NCBI RefSeq assembly: GCF_025742995.1
Contig: NZ_JAOVQM010000001.1
Location: 397,963 to 461,962, forward strand
DNA length: 64,000 nucleotides
Origin: Paracholeplasma manati
Lineage (GTDB): Bacteria; Bacillota_I; Bacilli_A; Acholeplasmatales; UBA5453
Direction: 5' to 3'
Each line of letters opens with the position of its first letter. Position 1 is the stretch's first letter. The notes under the pieces are model-generated. The model was not told the DNA's origin and did not search any database. It was given only the letters and a program-made list of their open reading frames with translations. Position numbers and translations under genes: made by a program. Shown here in pieces: positions 33,636 through 43,429 of the stretch.

Positions 33636-33693
33636 CATAAACCGTCCGACTTATTTTGAATACAAACCATTTATCGGAAAAGGAGAACAAAAA

Positions 33694-35070
33694 ATGGATC
33701 GTTTTTTCAAATTGAGCGAAAATAACACCTCCATTAGCCAAGAATTCGTTGCTGGTCTAACCACATTCTTCGCTATGGTGTACATTATTTTCGTCAACCC
33801 AATGCACTTATCTGCAACAGGTATGCCTTGGGGTGCAGTATTCTTAGCAACCATCTTCGCTACCGTCATTGGTACCTTGATGATGGGATTATTCGCCAAT
33901 GTGCCTTATGCTCAAGCCCCAGGTATGGGATTGAACACATTCTTCGCGTATACCGTCGTTGGTGGTATTGGTTATGGGTTTGGTTTCTCATGGCAAGAAG
34001 CGCTTGCTTTAGTCTTCATCTGCGGTATCATCAACATGATCATCACCGTCACAAGCATTCGTCGACAATTGATCATCGCGATTCCGAAGAATTTACAAAG
34101 CGCTATCTCTGGTGGTATTGGTTTATTCATCGCTTATATCGGTTTAGTCAACGTACAAATCATCGAGTTTGGTGCAGTACCTGGATTGGCTAATTTTTCT
34201 AACCCATCTGCAGTATTAACCATCATCGGTGTTGTCTTAACCTTAGTACTCATCTTATTAAAGGTTAAAGGGGCTATCCTTATTGGGATCGTTGCTGCTA
34301 CAGTCATCGGTATTCCGATGGGTGTTACCAACCTTTCAGGCATTGAATTCAATGTATTTGAACCATTCAAAGAATTCCCAATCACTTTTGGTGCTGCCTT
34401 TGGTGGTCTAGGTTCCTTATTCTCAGACGTTTCTAAATTGCCTTTAGCATTACTCGCATTATTCGCATTCAGCTTAACCGATACCTTTGATACCGTAGGT
34501 ACATTCGTCGGTACTTCTAAAAAATCCAAAATCTTTACCGATGAAGAACTCTATCAAATGGGTACTGGTAAAGGCTTCAAAACTAAAGTTGAAAAAGCAT
34601 TGTTCTCTGACATGGTCGCAACCACTGTAGGCGCTGTCTTAGGGACCTCTAACGTCACCACATATGTGGAAAGTGCTGCTGGTATCGAAGAAGGCGGTAG
34701 AACTGGCTTAACCGCTGTGTTCGTCTCTGCATTCTTCCTATTAACCATCTTCATTTCTCCATTGGTCGGTATCGTGCCTGCAGCTGCAACAGCACCTGCA
34801 CTCATCATCGTTGGTATCTTGATGTCTTCTAGCTTTGGAGATGTCAATTGGCATTCACTTGAAGATGCAATCCCTGCATTCTTCACCGTGGTCGTCATGG
34901 CACTCGCCTACAACATTTCTTATGGTATCGCATTCGGTTTTATCTCTTATGTGATCGTAAAAGTGACTTTACGTAAGGCTAAAGAAATTCACCCTATCTT
35001 ATTAGCATCCGCAATCATTTTCTTAGTATATTTTGTCTTCAAAGCCTTAAATGGCGCAGGCATCTTCTAA
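33694..35070 (+). CDS. pbuG: Guanine/hypoxanthine permease (AzgA/PbuG type NCS2)
   Basis: 458-residue membrane transporter with about 12 to 14 helices. The start FKLSENNTSISQEFVAGLTTF is typical of the AzgA/PbuG branch, and later landmarks are NTFFAY, SDTFDTVGTFVG-like ALFAFSLTDTFDT and ESAAGIEEGGRTGLTA. AAGGAG precedes ATG 33694; the in-frame codons upstream lie inside the riboswitch. Control by a guanine aptamer agrees with the substrate. It imports purine bases, important if de novo purine synthesis is incomplete. Confidence 0.94.
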   Translation: MDRFFKLSENNTSISQEFVAGLTTFFAMVYIIFVNPMHLSATGMPWGAVFLATIFATVIGTLMMGLFANVPYAQAPGMGLNTFFAYTVVGGIGYGFGFSWQEALALVFICGIINMIITVTSIRRQLIIAIPKNLQSAISGGIGLFIAYIGLVNVQIIEFGAVPGLANFSNPSAVLTIIGVVLTLVLILLKVKGAILIGIVAATVIGIPMGVTNLSGIEFNVFEPFKEFPITFGAAFGGLGSLFSDVSKLPLALLALFAFSLTDTFDTVGTFVGTSKKSKIFTDEELYQMGTGKGFKTKVEKALFSDMVATTVGAVLGTSNVTTYVESAAGIEEGGRTGLTAVFVSAFFLLTIFISPLVGIVPAAATAPALIIVGILMSSSFGDVNWHSLEDAIPAFFTVVVMALAYNISYGIAFGFISYVIVKVTLRKAKEIHPILLASAIIFLVYFVFKALNGAGIF

Positions 35071-35118
35071 AAAGCTGAATAAATATTCATATTTTTAGCC
35101 TAAATTTATATAATAAAG

Positions 35119-35149
35119 AAAACACCTATCAATTTTGGGTGTTTTTTTT
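35119..35149 (+). terminator. Intrinsic terminator of pbuG
   Basis: AAAACACC / GGTGTTTT stem with an 11-base loop and T-run. Confidence 0.82.
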
Positions 35150-35190
35150 GCATAATAATGATAAAATATCTAATGACAAGGAGGGCGTTT

Positions 35191-35721
35191 ATGAATATTT
35201 GGCACGATATTGACGAAAAACGAATTTCAAAAGAACGCTTTGTTGCATGTATCGAAATATCCAAAGGTAGTAAGAAAAAATACGAACTAGATAAAGAGAC
35301 AGGTATGATTATCCTTGACAGAGTGTTATATACCTCTGCCCACTATCCAGCGAATTATGGATTTATTCCAAGAACATACGCTGGTGATAATGACCCCCTT
35401 GATGTTTTAGTATTATGCCAGGAAGACATTGAACCGTTGAGCTTAGTGAACTGCTATGCCATCGGTGTCATCAAAATGATCGATTCAGACCAAGTTGACG
35501 AAAAAATCATCGCCATCGCAATCGGTGACCCATCGTTAACCCAATACAAAGACATTTCGGAATTACCCGCCCATTTACTCAATGAAATGGGACACTTTTT
35601 TGAGATTTACAAGTCACTTGAAGGTAAAAAGACATACATATTAGATATCGGCGACAAATCGGTTGCGGAAGAAATCATTCAAGATTCAATGAAACGATAT
35701 AAGGAAATTTTCAACAAATAA
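35191..35721 (+). CDS. ppa: Inorganic pyrophosphatase (soluble family I)
   Basis: 176-residue Mg-dependent enzyme that hydrolyses pyrophosphate and pulls biosynthetic reactions. The family I signature DNDPLDVLVL and the preceding HYPANYGFIPRTYAG are intact, and ELDKETGMI supplies active-site residues near the N-terminus. I chose ATG 35191 after AAGGAGGG. The yebC gene follows 18 bases later with no terminator between, so they are probably cotranscribed. Confidence 0.95.
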   Translation: MNIWHDIDEKRISKERFVACIEISKGSKKKYELDKETGMIILDRVLYTSAHYPANYGFIPRTYAGDNDPLDVLVLCQEDIEPLSLVNCYAIGVIKMIDSDQVDEKIIAIAIGDPSLTQYKDISELPAHLLNEMGHFFEIYKSLEGKKTYILDIGDKSVAEEIIQDSMKRYKEIFNK

Positions 35722-35739
35722 TAGAAGGGATTTAATACA

Positions 35740-36444
35740 ATGGGAAGAGCATTTGAAGTAAGAAAAGCATCGATGGCAAAGACCGCCGCTGCGAGAAGTA
35801 AGGTATACGCAAAGTACGGTAGAGAAATTTACATGGCCGCTAAAGCAGGTGTACCTGACCCAGAAATGAACCAAGTTTTAAAGAGGGTCATCGAAAGAGC
35901 GAAGAAAGACCAAGTGTCTGCCGACGTCATTCATAGAGCGATTGAAAAAGCCAAAGGTGGTTCTGAAGATAACTACATTGGTGCACGTTATGAAGGTTTC
36001 GGACCAGGCGCATCCCAATTGGTTGTGGAATGTTTAACAGACAACGTCAATAGAACGGTTGCTGAAGTGAAGACATGTTTTAACAAAACAGGCGGAAAAA
36101 TGGGTTCCGTATTACACATGTTTGAATCCAAATCCGTGTTCACATTCAAAGGCACTGAAGATGAAGTTTTAATGGTATTACTAGATGCTGGTGTCGACGT
36201 TTCAGACTATGAAGTCGATGAAGAATACATCACATTATATGCTGAACCAACTGCCTATAGTGAAGTCAGAACCGCGTTAAAAAATGCGATGCCAGACCTT
36301 GAATTCGAAGAAGACGAAATCAAATGGTTACCACTAGCTGCGACTGAATTAACCGATGAAAAAGAACAAGAACAATTCCAACGCTTACTCGATATGTTGG
36401 ATGAATTGGACGATGTTCAATCGGTTTATCACAACATCAAATAG
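35740..36444 (+). CDS. YebC/PmpR-family protein
   Basis: 234-residue cytosolic protein of the YebC family. The N-terminus is typical but shifted from the classical MAGHSKW: MGRAFEVRKASMAKTAAARSKVYAKYGREIYMAAKAG, which marks the YeeN-like subgroup. Members act as DNA-binding regulators or, as shown for some, help ribosomes through proline stretches; which applies here is not visible. The ribosome site is GAAGGGA. A terminator follows. Confidence 0.92.
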   Translation: MGRAFEVRKASMAKTAAARSKVYAKYGREIYMAAKAGVPDPEMNQVLKRVIERAKKDQVSADVIHRAIEKAKGGSEDNYIGARYEGFGPGASQLVVECLTDNVNRTVAEVKTCFNKTGGKMGSVLHMFESKSVFTFKGTEDEVLMVLLDAGVDVSDYEVDEEYITLYAEPTAYSEVRTALKNAMPDLEFEEDEIKWLPLAATELTDEKEQEQFQRLLDMLDELDDVQSVYHNIK

Positions 36445-36460
36445 AAAAGTCATGAACAAT

Positions 36461-36486
36461 TACCCACTTCTGTGGGTATTTTTTTT
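36461..36486 (+). terminator. Intrinsic terminator
   Basis: TACCCAC / GTGGGTA stem with a TTCT loop and eight Ts. Confidence 0.88.
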
Positions 36487-36632
36487 GATATTGATAGATT
36501 CCCCATCATTTGTAAAGTAAAATGCACCAACTTCGAAGAAACATTATAAAAAAGACGTCAATTTTCCCCGTTTTATTATGGTTTATGTAGATTATTTGAC
36601 AGACCTAATATATAATATTACAAGGTGATAAT

Positions 36633-37130
36633 GTGAAAGAATTGATGGATTCGCTACAAGTTTCAAAAACACTCAAACGAATCTCGCATGAAATCATAGA
36701 ACGTCATGTGACTTTAGACCATGTCGTTTTGATGGGAATTAAGACCAAAGGGACACCAATTGCACACATGATAGGTGCCTACATTCAGGAATTTACTGGT
36801 AAAGCCATTCCAATCTATGAAATCGACATCACCGCGTATCGCGATGATGATAAAAAACAAGCGTCAGATAAGTTATACGCAGAGGCTGAAAAAAAAGAAG
36901 TCATCTTAGTCGATGATGTCTTATTTACAGGTCGGAGTGCACGTGCCGCTCTCGACGCGGTACTCGATATCGGGAGAGCTTCGAGAATCGAACTTGCCGT
37001 ATTGGTAGACCGTGGACATCGTGAACTGCCAATCCGCGCTGACTATGTTGGTAAGAACATGCCAACCGCATTAGACGAACAAATTTACTTTGATACACAA
37101 GCACTCAAAGTATATATCAAGCAAAAATAA
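36633..37130 (+). CDS. pyrR: PyrR: pyrimidine regulator / uracil phosphoribosyltransferase
   Basis: 165 residues, start codon GTG after AGGTGATA. The PRPP-binding motif VILVDDVLFTGRSARAALDAV and the VLMGIKTKGTPIAHMI region identify PyrR, which binds UMP-loaded attenuators in pyr mRNAs and has UPRTase activity. No pyr operon follows (glyA is next with its own -10), and the 188-bp gap before it shows no obvious PyrR-type attenuator. TTGACA at 36596 and TATAAT at 36611 are too close together to be one promoter. Confidence 0.9.
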   Translation: MKELMDSLQVSKTLKRISHEIIERHVTLDHVVLMGIKTKGTPIAHMIGAYIQEFTGKAIPIYEIDITAYRDDDKKQASDKLYAEAEKKEVILVDDVLFTGRSARAALDAVLDIGRASRIELAVLVDRGHRELPIRADYVGKNMPTALDEQIYFDTQALKVYIKQK

Positions 37131-37186
37131 GGGGTATCATCCAAACCTTATTATGATATAATAACCGTGCTTATGAGAGGGAACTT

Positions 37187-38422
37187 ATGCTAAAAGATAC
37201 AGCCGTATTAGAAGCCATTCGTCTTGAACAACAAAGACAAGAAGAACACATTGAACTCATCGCTTCAGAAAACTTTGTTTCGGAAGCCATCCTTCGTTTA
37301 CAAGGGTCTGTACTAACCAATAAGTATGCGGAAGGTTATCCAGGTAAACGATATTATTCAGGCTGTGAACATGTGGACGTGGTTGAAACTTTAGCCATTG
37401 AACGCGTCAAACAATTGTTCCATGCCCAATATGCCAACGTCCAACCACATTCTGGATCTCAAGCTAATATGGCGGCGATTCGCGCATTAATCAAACCAGG
37501 AGATAAGATCCTTGGGTTGGGTTTATCCGATGGTGGACACCTCACTCATGGTTACAAACTCTCATTTTCAGGGATGGATTATGTGGGGACAACCTACGGG
37601 GTTGACCGGGAAACAGAAACACTCAATTACGATCAAATCTTAGAGATTGCGAAAAGAGAACAACCACAACTCATCATTGCAGGTGCTAGTGCTTACCCAC
37701 GCGTCATCGATTTCCAAAAATTCAGAGAAATCGCCGATGCTGTCGGTGCGAAACTGCTCGTCGATATGGCACACATCGCTGGATTGATTGCGGCAGGGGT
37801 TCATCCAAATCCGATGCCATATGCACATGCAGTGACATCAACCACCCACAAAACCTTACGAGGTCCGAGGGGTGGAATCATATTAACCAACGATCCTGAC
37901 CTAGCCAAGAAGATTGATAAAGAAGTCTTCCCAGGTATTCAAGGTGGCCCACTCATGCATGTGATTGCTGCCAAAGCAACCGCATTCTATGAAGCTTTAG
38001 ACCCAAGTTTCATCACGTATCAACAACAAGTCGTCAAAAACGCTCAAGCGTTAGCCAATAAACTTCAAAGCTTAGGTTATCGCATCGTTTCAGGCGGAAC
38101 AGACAACCATTTGATGCTCGTCGATGTCAAAGCATCCATTGGTATGACCGGTAAACAAGCTGCAGATATCCTATCTTCAGTCAACATTACCTGCAACAAA
38201 AACAACATTCCATTTGACCCAGAAAAACCAATGGTCACTTCAGGGATCCGTTTAGGAACACCTGCAGTCACTACCCGTGGGTTAATAGAATCGGACATCG
38301 AACAAGTAGCTATTTTAATGGATAAAGCATTAAGAGGCTATCAGAATTTAGAAGTATTAAACGAAGTAAAAGAGTCTGTCATTTCATTGATGAATCGATT
38401 TCCGATTTATCAGTCATTATAA
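37187..38422 (+). CDS. glyA: Serine hydroxymethyltransferase
   Basis: 411-residue PLP enzyme converting serine and THF to glycine and 5,10-methylene-THF. The PLP-lysine motif [15 protein letters not shown] lies near residue 225, and [18 protein letters not shown] and [12 protein letters not shown] form the active site. TATAAT at 37157-37162 and GAGAGGGA support the start. Only 16 bases separate it from rnfC, without a terminator, so it may be cotranscribed with the Rnf operon. Confidence 0.97.
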   Translation: MLKDTAVLEAIRLEQQRQEEHIELIASENFVSEAILRLQGSVLTNKYAEGYPGKRYYSGCEHVDVVETLAIERVKQLFHAQYANVQPHSGSQANMAAIRALIKPGDKILGLGLSDGGHLTHGYKLSFSGMDYVGTTYGVDRETETLNYDQILEIAKREQPQLIIAGASAYPRVIDFQKFREIADAVGAKLLVDMAHIAGLIAAGVHPNPMPYAHAVTSTTHKTLRGPRGGIILTNDPDLAKKIDKEVFPGIQGGPLMHVIAAKATAFYEALDPSFITYQQQVVKNAQALANKLQSLGYRIVSGGTDNHLMLVDVKASIGMTGKQAADILSSVNITCNKNNIPFDPEKPMVTSGIRLGTPAVTTRGLIESDIEQVAILMDKALRGYQNLEVLNEVKESVISLMNRFPIYQSL

Positions 38423-38438
38423 TGAAGGGGTGAAGTAA

Positions 38439-39740
38439 ATGATTGAGAAAACAAGACACATTCCCGACGGGAAAAAAGAAAGAAAGAATCAGCCAGTCAG
38501 TCACTACCTAGAAGCAGAATACTTATATTTTCCGACCACAGATTTACGCTGCCCAGCCGGCGAATCCTGTGTTATCGATGGACAATATGTTAAAGTAGGC
38601 GAACTTATTGGTACAAGACACGGTGGCTTTTTCGATCAACCAATCCATTCAACCGTGAGCGGTTATGTGGTAGGGTTTGAAAAGAAAGTGCATTCGTCAG
38701 GTCAAACTGTCGACTGCCTCATCGTTAAAAACGATAAGAAGTACGTATTACATGAATCCTGTGTTTCTAGAACCGATGAAGAAATCGCGGCTTTAACCAA
38801 AGAAGATTACATTCAAATCATCAAAGATTCAGGACTTTCGGGTTTAGGTGGATCAGGTTTCCCAACTTATGTAAAACTTGAAACAAAAAATAAAATCGAT
38901 GTCATTGTCGCCAATGGGGTAGAATGTGAACCACACCTCATTTCAGATTATAAATTAATTCTTGAACGCGCACACAGAATCATCGAAGGCCTTACTTATG
39001 CCATGCGTGCTCAAGGCGCTAAACGTGGTGTGGTAGCGGTTAAGAAAAAATATCCAGAACTTTATGAAGTCTTGGAAAATGCTCGACACAGTTTTATGGA
39101 TTTTGATATCGAAATCAAACGTGTTGGCAACCATTACCCACAAGGATGGGAAATCGAAACCATCAAAGCAGCTACAGGTATTCAAGTACCAGTAGGCAAA
39201 ATGCCTTCTGAATATGGCGTGTGTGTATTTAATGTCGCAACCCTTTATGGATTTTATCGTGCGGTTAAACGCAGAATGCCAATCACTGAACGCTTTGTTA
39301 CCATTTCCGGGAACGGGATTAAGACCGAAAGAAACTTCTCAGTACGTATCGGTACCCCAGTGAGAGACCTCATTGAAATGTGCGGTGGTTATACTGAAAA
39401 CGATAAGAATAAAGTGGTTATTTGTGGTGGACCGATGATGGGTACCAACCTACAAAGCGATGATTTAATTGTTACCAAGACAGTAACCTCACTCATCGTA
39501 TTAGATGAAGAACCGATCAAAACAGAACCTTGTATCCACTGTGCATCTTGTGTATACTCATGCCCAGTCGATTTACAACCAGTTCAAATCATGAATGCTT
39601 ATAAAGAAAGAGATAAAGACGCCCTTGCCGTGCTCAATGTCAACAAATGTATCGAATGTGGTTTGTGTTCATTCACTTGCCCATCTAAGATTCATTTGAC
39701 AGAAACCATGAGACAAGCGAAACGCTTTATTAGAAAATAG
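38439..39740 (+). CDS. rnfC: Rnf complex subunit RnfC
   Basis: 433-residue peripheral subunit carrying the NADH/FMN site and two [4Fe-4S] clusters. The flavin/NADH region reads GLGGSGFPTYVKLE and VIVANGVECEPHLISDY. The two cluster motifs near the C-terminus are CIHCASCVYSCP and CIECGLCSFTCP. AAGGGGTGA precedes the ATG. It opens an rnfC-D-G-G-E-A-(orf)-B operon. In this complex RnfC passes electrons between NADH and the membrane subunits, coupled to Na+ or H+ movement. Confidence 0.95.
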   Translation: MIEKTRHIPDGKKERKNQPVSHYLEAEYLYFPTTDLRCPAGESCVIDGQYVKVGELIGTRHGGFFDQPIHSTVSGYVVGFEKKVHSSGQTVDCLIVKNDKKYVLHESCVSRTDEEIAALTKEDYIQIIKDSGLSGLGGSGFPTYVKLETKNKIDVIVANGVECEPHLISDYKLILERAHRIIEGLTYAMRAQGAKRGVVAVKKKYPELYEVLENARHSFMDFDIEIKRVGNHYPQGWEIETIKAATGIQVPVGKMPSEYGVCVFNVATLYGFYRAVKRRMPITERFVTISGNGIKTERNFSVRIGTPVRDLIEMCGGYTENDKNKVVICGGPMMGTNLQSDDLIVTKTVTSLIVLDEEPIKTEPCIHCASCVYSCPVDLQPVQIMNAYKERDKDALAVLNVNKCIECGLCSFTCPSKIHLTETMRQAKRFIRK

Positions 39741-39749
39741 GTGAAGCAA

Positions 39750-40823
39750 ATGAACTACGCAAAACAAACAGCACCTTATGTGCGTAAGGAAAACAGCACA
39801 AAACGCATGATGGTGGATGTGCTGATCGCTTTATTACCAGTGGTTGTATTTGCCATCTATCAATTTGGATGGGATGCAGTCGTCAGACTGGTATTATCCG
39901 CAGTCATCTTTATTCTTGGGGAAGTGGTAACGACATTCTATCGTACTAAACCACACCCATCGGTTAAAGAACGTAAAGAAAAATTCAAAGTTCGTTTTAA
40001 AACATTAACCATTAATAACATTACCGCACCGTTGGTATCTGCAATTATTTACGCACTCATCATCCCAAGCAACTTATCCTTGTATGTGGTTGCTGTAGGG
40101 GCATTGTTCGGTATCTTGGTGGTTAAAGCAGCCTTTGGTGGCTTAGGTTCTAATATCTTCAACCCAGCCGCTGCCGGTAGAGTATTCATCGGTTTATCCT
40201 TCACCAGCCAATTTGCTTATACAGGCATTGACGCTGTGGTCGGTGCTACCCCACTTGGCGCAGCTAAGGACGCTTTATTAAACATCCCTAACTTATTACA
40301 AAACTATACAGTACTAGATTTATTCTTAGGTAATATTCCAGGTTCGATGGGTGAAATTTCCGCTTTACTCATCATCATTGGTGGTATTTATCTATTCGCT
40401 AGACGTGCTGCAGACTTTAGAGTAACTCTATCCACCTTGGTATCCTTCAGTGTGATGATGGCCATCGCTGCGATTGCAGTCAATGGCAATGTGGTAGACA
40501 TCGTTGTTTACCAATTATTAGCAGGTGGTCTATTGTTCGGTGCAGTATTTATGGTTACCGACCCTGTCACATCACCTGTCACCAAGCCAGGTCGTTGGAT
40601 ATATGGTTTATTGGTAGGTTCGATTGTCGCGTTCATTCGTCTGTTTGGTTCTTATCCAGAAGGCGTTGTATTCGCCATTCTACTGGCCAACATTTTCGTA
40701 CCACTCATCGATTATTACAAGTGGTCTAAAAACCGTTACTCCGTGAAATTCATCGTGGGCTATGTGGTTGCTTTAGCATTGCTTGGATTCATTGTTTTAG
40801 TTGGATTAGGAGGGCTTAACTAA
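39750..40823 (+). CDS. rnfD: Rnf complex subunit RnfD
   Basis: 357-residue membrane subunit with about nine helices and a covalent FMN. The flavinylation region reads AVVGATPLGAA near residue 170. The acceptor Thr of GATPL is present, but the Ser/Thr usually two places before it (S/T-GAT) is Val. AFGGLGSNIFNPAAAGR is the conserved loop. I chose ATG 39750 after AGGTGA; GTG 39741 is the alternative. It overlaps the next gene by one base. Confidence 0.93.
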   Translation: MNYAKQTAPYVRKENSTKRMMVDVLIALLPVVVFAIYQFGWDAVVRLVLSAVIFILGEVVTTFYRTKPHPSVKERKEKFKVRFKTLTINNITAPLVSAIIYALIIPSNLSLYVVAVGALFGILVVKAAFGGLGSNIFNPAAAGRVFIGLSFTSQFAYTGIDAVVGATPLGAAKDALLNIPNLLQNYTVLDLFLGNIPGSMGEISALLIIIGGIYLFARRAADFRVTLSTLVSFSVMMAIAAIAVNGNVVDIVVYQLLAGGLLFGAVFMVTDPVTSPVTKPGRWIYGLLVGSIVAFIRLFGSYPEGVVFAILLANIFVPLIDYYKWSKNRYSVKFIVGYVVALALLGFIVLVGLGGLN

Positions 40824-41800
40824 TGAAAATATTTAAAACAGCATTAGTGCTTACCTTAATCGGGATTGCTTGTGGTTTACTGATTGGTTTATCCAACCAA
40901 ATCACAGCGCCAATCATCGCTGAAAACGAAAGAAAAGCTGAATTAAAAGCCTATGCGGCATTGTTCCCAGGGCTTGATGAAGCCAATAAATTAGATGTTG
41001 AACTTCAAGGTGCTATCTATGAAGTTCTAGAAGTTAAAGATGGCGGTCAAACTGTCGGCTATCTATATAAGGGTAAATTGACCAACTCTTATGGTTCAAT
41101 CGACCAATTGGTAGGGATTAAGACCAATGGTGAAATCACAGGTGTTCAATTCTTAAACTTAGATCAAACCCCTTCGATGAAACCAGCCATTGAAACCAAT
41201 GCTGCGGTCTATAAAGGCTTAAACGCTAACGACATCAATTTAACCAACTTAGTGGTCTTCTCATCCTCAGCAAACGTGTATGACACCACTGCTGGTTCAT
41301 CCTTTGGATCGACCACCATGAGAACCATCTTAAGAGATGCGATTAACCAATTCAAAAACGAAGGTCCTGTTGTTGTAGACCCTTACCAAAACATTTTTGG
41401 ACCTTACGCTAGCAAAGCAGATGACGCAACCTTTACAGCGACCGATAAAGTCACTAAGAGAGAAATTATCAAGGATGCATCTGACAATGTCATTGGTTAT
41501 GCGTATACCTTAACCAGTGTTAAAAACACCGGTACAGGTTCAAACTTAACTGAATACATTCAAGACCAAGATTGGAGTTTATCTCTATTGGTCGGTGTCG
41601 ACGCTGACGATGAGTTCTTAGGCATAGAACTCGTTTCTTCCCAACATACAGAATTCTATATCAGTAAGCATTTACCTTATTTTGAATCCTTAAAAGGGGT
41701 TGCAGTGGCTACTTACAATACAGTAGATACCATTTCAGGGGCATCCGCATCCTTAGCACACATTCAAGAATTATTGAATGCATTACAGGGGGTGCTCTAA
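40823..41800 (+). CDS. rnfG: RnfG-like protein with two FMN-binding domains (copy 1)
   Basis: 325 residues, much longer than a usual RnfG (about 200). One N-terminal membrane helix (FKTALVLTLIGIACGLLIGL) is followed by two extracellular FMN_bind-like domains. In the second domain the flavinylation motif is VDTISGASAS near residue 304, with Ser where Thr is usual. In the first domain the corresponding place is degenerate (TTAGSSFGSTT). The linker DPYQNIFGPYASK and the following domain closely match the next gene. AGGAGGG precedes the ATG, which overlaps the rnfD stop. Confidence 0.9.
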   Translation: MKIFKTALVLTLIGIACGLLIGLSNQITAPIIAENERKAELKAYAALFPGLDEANKLDVELQGAIYEVLEVKDGGQTVGYLYKGKLTNSYGSIDQLVGIKTNGEITGVQFLNLDQTPSMKPAIETNAAVYKGLNANDINLTNLVVFSSSANVYDTTAGSSFGSTTMRTILRDAINQFKNEGPVVVDPYQNIFGPYASKADDATFTATDKVTKREIIKDASDNVIGYAYTLTSVKNTGTGSNLTEYIQDQDWSLSLLVGVDADDEFLGIELVSSQHTEFYISKHLPYFESLKGVAVATYNTVDTISGASASLAHIQELLNALQGVL

Positions 41801-41801
41801 T

Positions 41802-42767
41802 ATGACACGTGAAAATCGTATTTTACTCATCAATGCTTTAAGCGCATTGTTGGTCGGTGTGATCTTCTTGTTCGCATTTAGTTCACTCATCAGCAATCAA
41901 GAAAAGCAAATTAAACTATCCTATTATCAAGAAGTTTTCGCTACCGCGAATAAATTCGAATCTGTTTCTGTCAATCAAACCAGTTTAACTGAAAAAGTTA
42001 AGATCATGAAAGACAACACCGTGCTTGGTTATTTATATGTGGGTTCTGGAACCAGTACTCAAATTCCAGGTCATGGTGGTTCAGAAGATGAATTAAGATT
42101 ACACGTATTTGTTAAAGCAAACCGTGAAATCGCGAAGATCGTGGTGGATTATTACGAACATACCTCAACCTATGTTGAAGGTTCGTTAAAACCTGACCTT
42201 GTACGTCTTCAAGGTTCAGTTATCGAAAACTACTTATCTGTGGACTTGGTAGGTGGCGCGTCTGCTTATTCCATGCCAATTGTTCATAACATTTTATCTG
42301 CGATTTCTAGAGACTTAACAGGCTCTAATCCAATCGTACCAAATCCAGTGGACCCATACGCTGAAATCTTCGGTGAATACGCAAGTAAGACTGAAGATGA
42401 TACTTTCGTTCCAACGGATAAAGTCACCAAGAAAGAAATCATCAAAGACGCTTCAGACAACATCTTAGGTTATGCATATACATTGTCCAGTGTGAGAAAT
42501 ACTGGATCCAATATTGACCATCACGAAGATGAAAACTGGGGATTGACCTTATTGGTTGGTGTCGATACCACCAATAATATTGAAGGCATTTACACATTAG
42601 CTTCTGACCATACCGCTTCATTCTATGGATTACACAGCACTTACTTCACAGCACTTGAAGGTGTGGCTGTATCCAACTATGAATCCGTGGATACAGTTTC
42701 TGGTGCATCCTTCTCTAGAGGTCATATCTTAGAGTTACTAGAAGCATTACAGGGGGTACTCGCATGA
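41802..42767 (+). CDS. rnfG: RnfG-like protein with two FMN-binding domains (copy 2)
   Basis: 321 residues, a tandem paralogue of the preceding gene: membrane helix (INALSALLVGVIFLFAFSSL), a first domain with a degenerate motif (LVGGASAYSMPI), linker DPYAEIFGEYASK, and a second domain ending in VDTVSGASFS, again with Ser at the expected FMN acceptor. The shared block DKVTK-EIIKDASDN shows recent or constrained duplication. I chose ATG 41802 after AGGGGGTG. The four-base overlap with rnfE indicates coupled translation. Confidence 0.9.
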   Translation: MTRENRILLINALSALLVGVIFLFAFSSLISNQEKQIKLSYYQEVFATANKFESVSVNQTSLTEKVKIMKDNTVLGYLYVGSGTSTQIPGHGGSEDELRLHVFVKANREIAKIVVDYYEHTSTYVEGSLKPDLVRLQGSVIENYLSVDLVGGASAYSMPIVHNILSAISRDLTGSNPIVPNPVDPYAEIFGEYASKTEDDTFVPTDKVTKKEIIKDASDNILGYAYTLSSVRNTGSNIDHHEDENWGLTLLVGVDTTNNIEGIYTLASDHTASFYGLHSTYFTALEGVAVSNYESVDTVSGASFSRGHILELLEALQGVLA

Positions 42768-43429
42768 GCGACGCAGTCGTATTAAAGAAAAAAGATATAT
42801 TCATGACGGGTGTCATCAAAGAAAACGCCACATTCAAAATGATGCTTGGGATGTGTCCTGCGCTTGCGGTTACAAACTCATTTGAATCCGCATTCGGTAT
42901 GGGCTTGATGGTTATCCTGGTTTTAGGTTTAACCAACGCCATCATCTCAGCACTTAGAAACGTCATTCCAAACGATGTTCGTATTCCATCTTACATCGTC
43001 ATTATCGCAACCGTCGTTACCGCGCTATCCATGTTCGTTGACGCGTTTGCAGGTGCACTTGCTGAATCTTTAGGGGTATTCATCCCATTGATCGCAGTTA
43101 ACTGTATCGTCTTAGGTAGAGCAGAGTCCTTCGCATCGAAAAATGGTGTGTTGAACTCCTTCATCGATGGGTTAGGTTCCGCTACAGGCTTTACCTTATC
43201 CATCACATTGATTGGTATCATCCGTGAAGTTTTAGGTAAAGGTTCATTAGCCCTAGGCGTATTGTTACCATTACCATTCGAAACAACCTTACGTATTTTC
43301 CCTAGCGAATTCGGTCTTGGCGTCTTAGTGTCGCCACCAGGTGCCTTCTTGGTCATCGGGTTATTATTAGGCTTATTCGCAGCCGTTGGCAACGCCAAAC
43401 CTAAAAAGAAAGTGGTGGCTAAAAAATGA
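42764..43429 (+). CDS. rnfE: Rnf complex subunit RnfE
   Basis: 221-residue integral membrane subunit with six helices, homologous to NqrD. Typical segments are the start FMTGVIKENATFKMMLGMCPALAVTNSFESAFGMG and the RAESFASKNGVLNSFIDGLGSATGF loop. The conserved Cys (MCPAL) that, with one in RnfA, holds an intramembrane iron-sulfur site in the family is present, as is a second (NCIVLGRAE). Overlaps rnfG copy 2 and rnfA by four bases each. A Lys-rich tail closes the protein. Confidence 0.95.
   Translation: MSDAVVLKKKDIFMTGVIKENATFKMMLGMCPALAVTNSFESAFGMGLMVILVLGLTNAIISALRNVIPNDVRIPSYIVIIATVVTALSMFVDAFAGALAESLGVFIPLIAVNCIVLGRAESFASKNGVLNSFIDGLGSATGFTLSITLIGIIREVLGKGSLALGVLLPLPFETTLRIFPSEFGLGVLVSPPGAFLVIGLLLGLFAAVGNAKPKKKVVAKK

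Noticed and set aside
33477..33659. Small ORF over the purine riboswitch
   Set aside because: Its sequence is fully explained by the aptamer and terminator, and there is no ribosome site.
36445..36632. PyrR-type attenuator upstream of pyrR
   Set aside because: No antiterminator/terminator pair with the PyrR binding loop was found, and TTGACA and TATAAT there are only nine bases apart.
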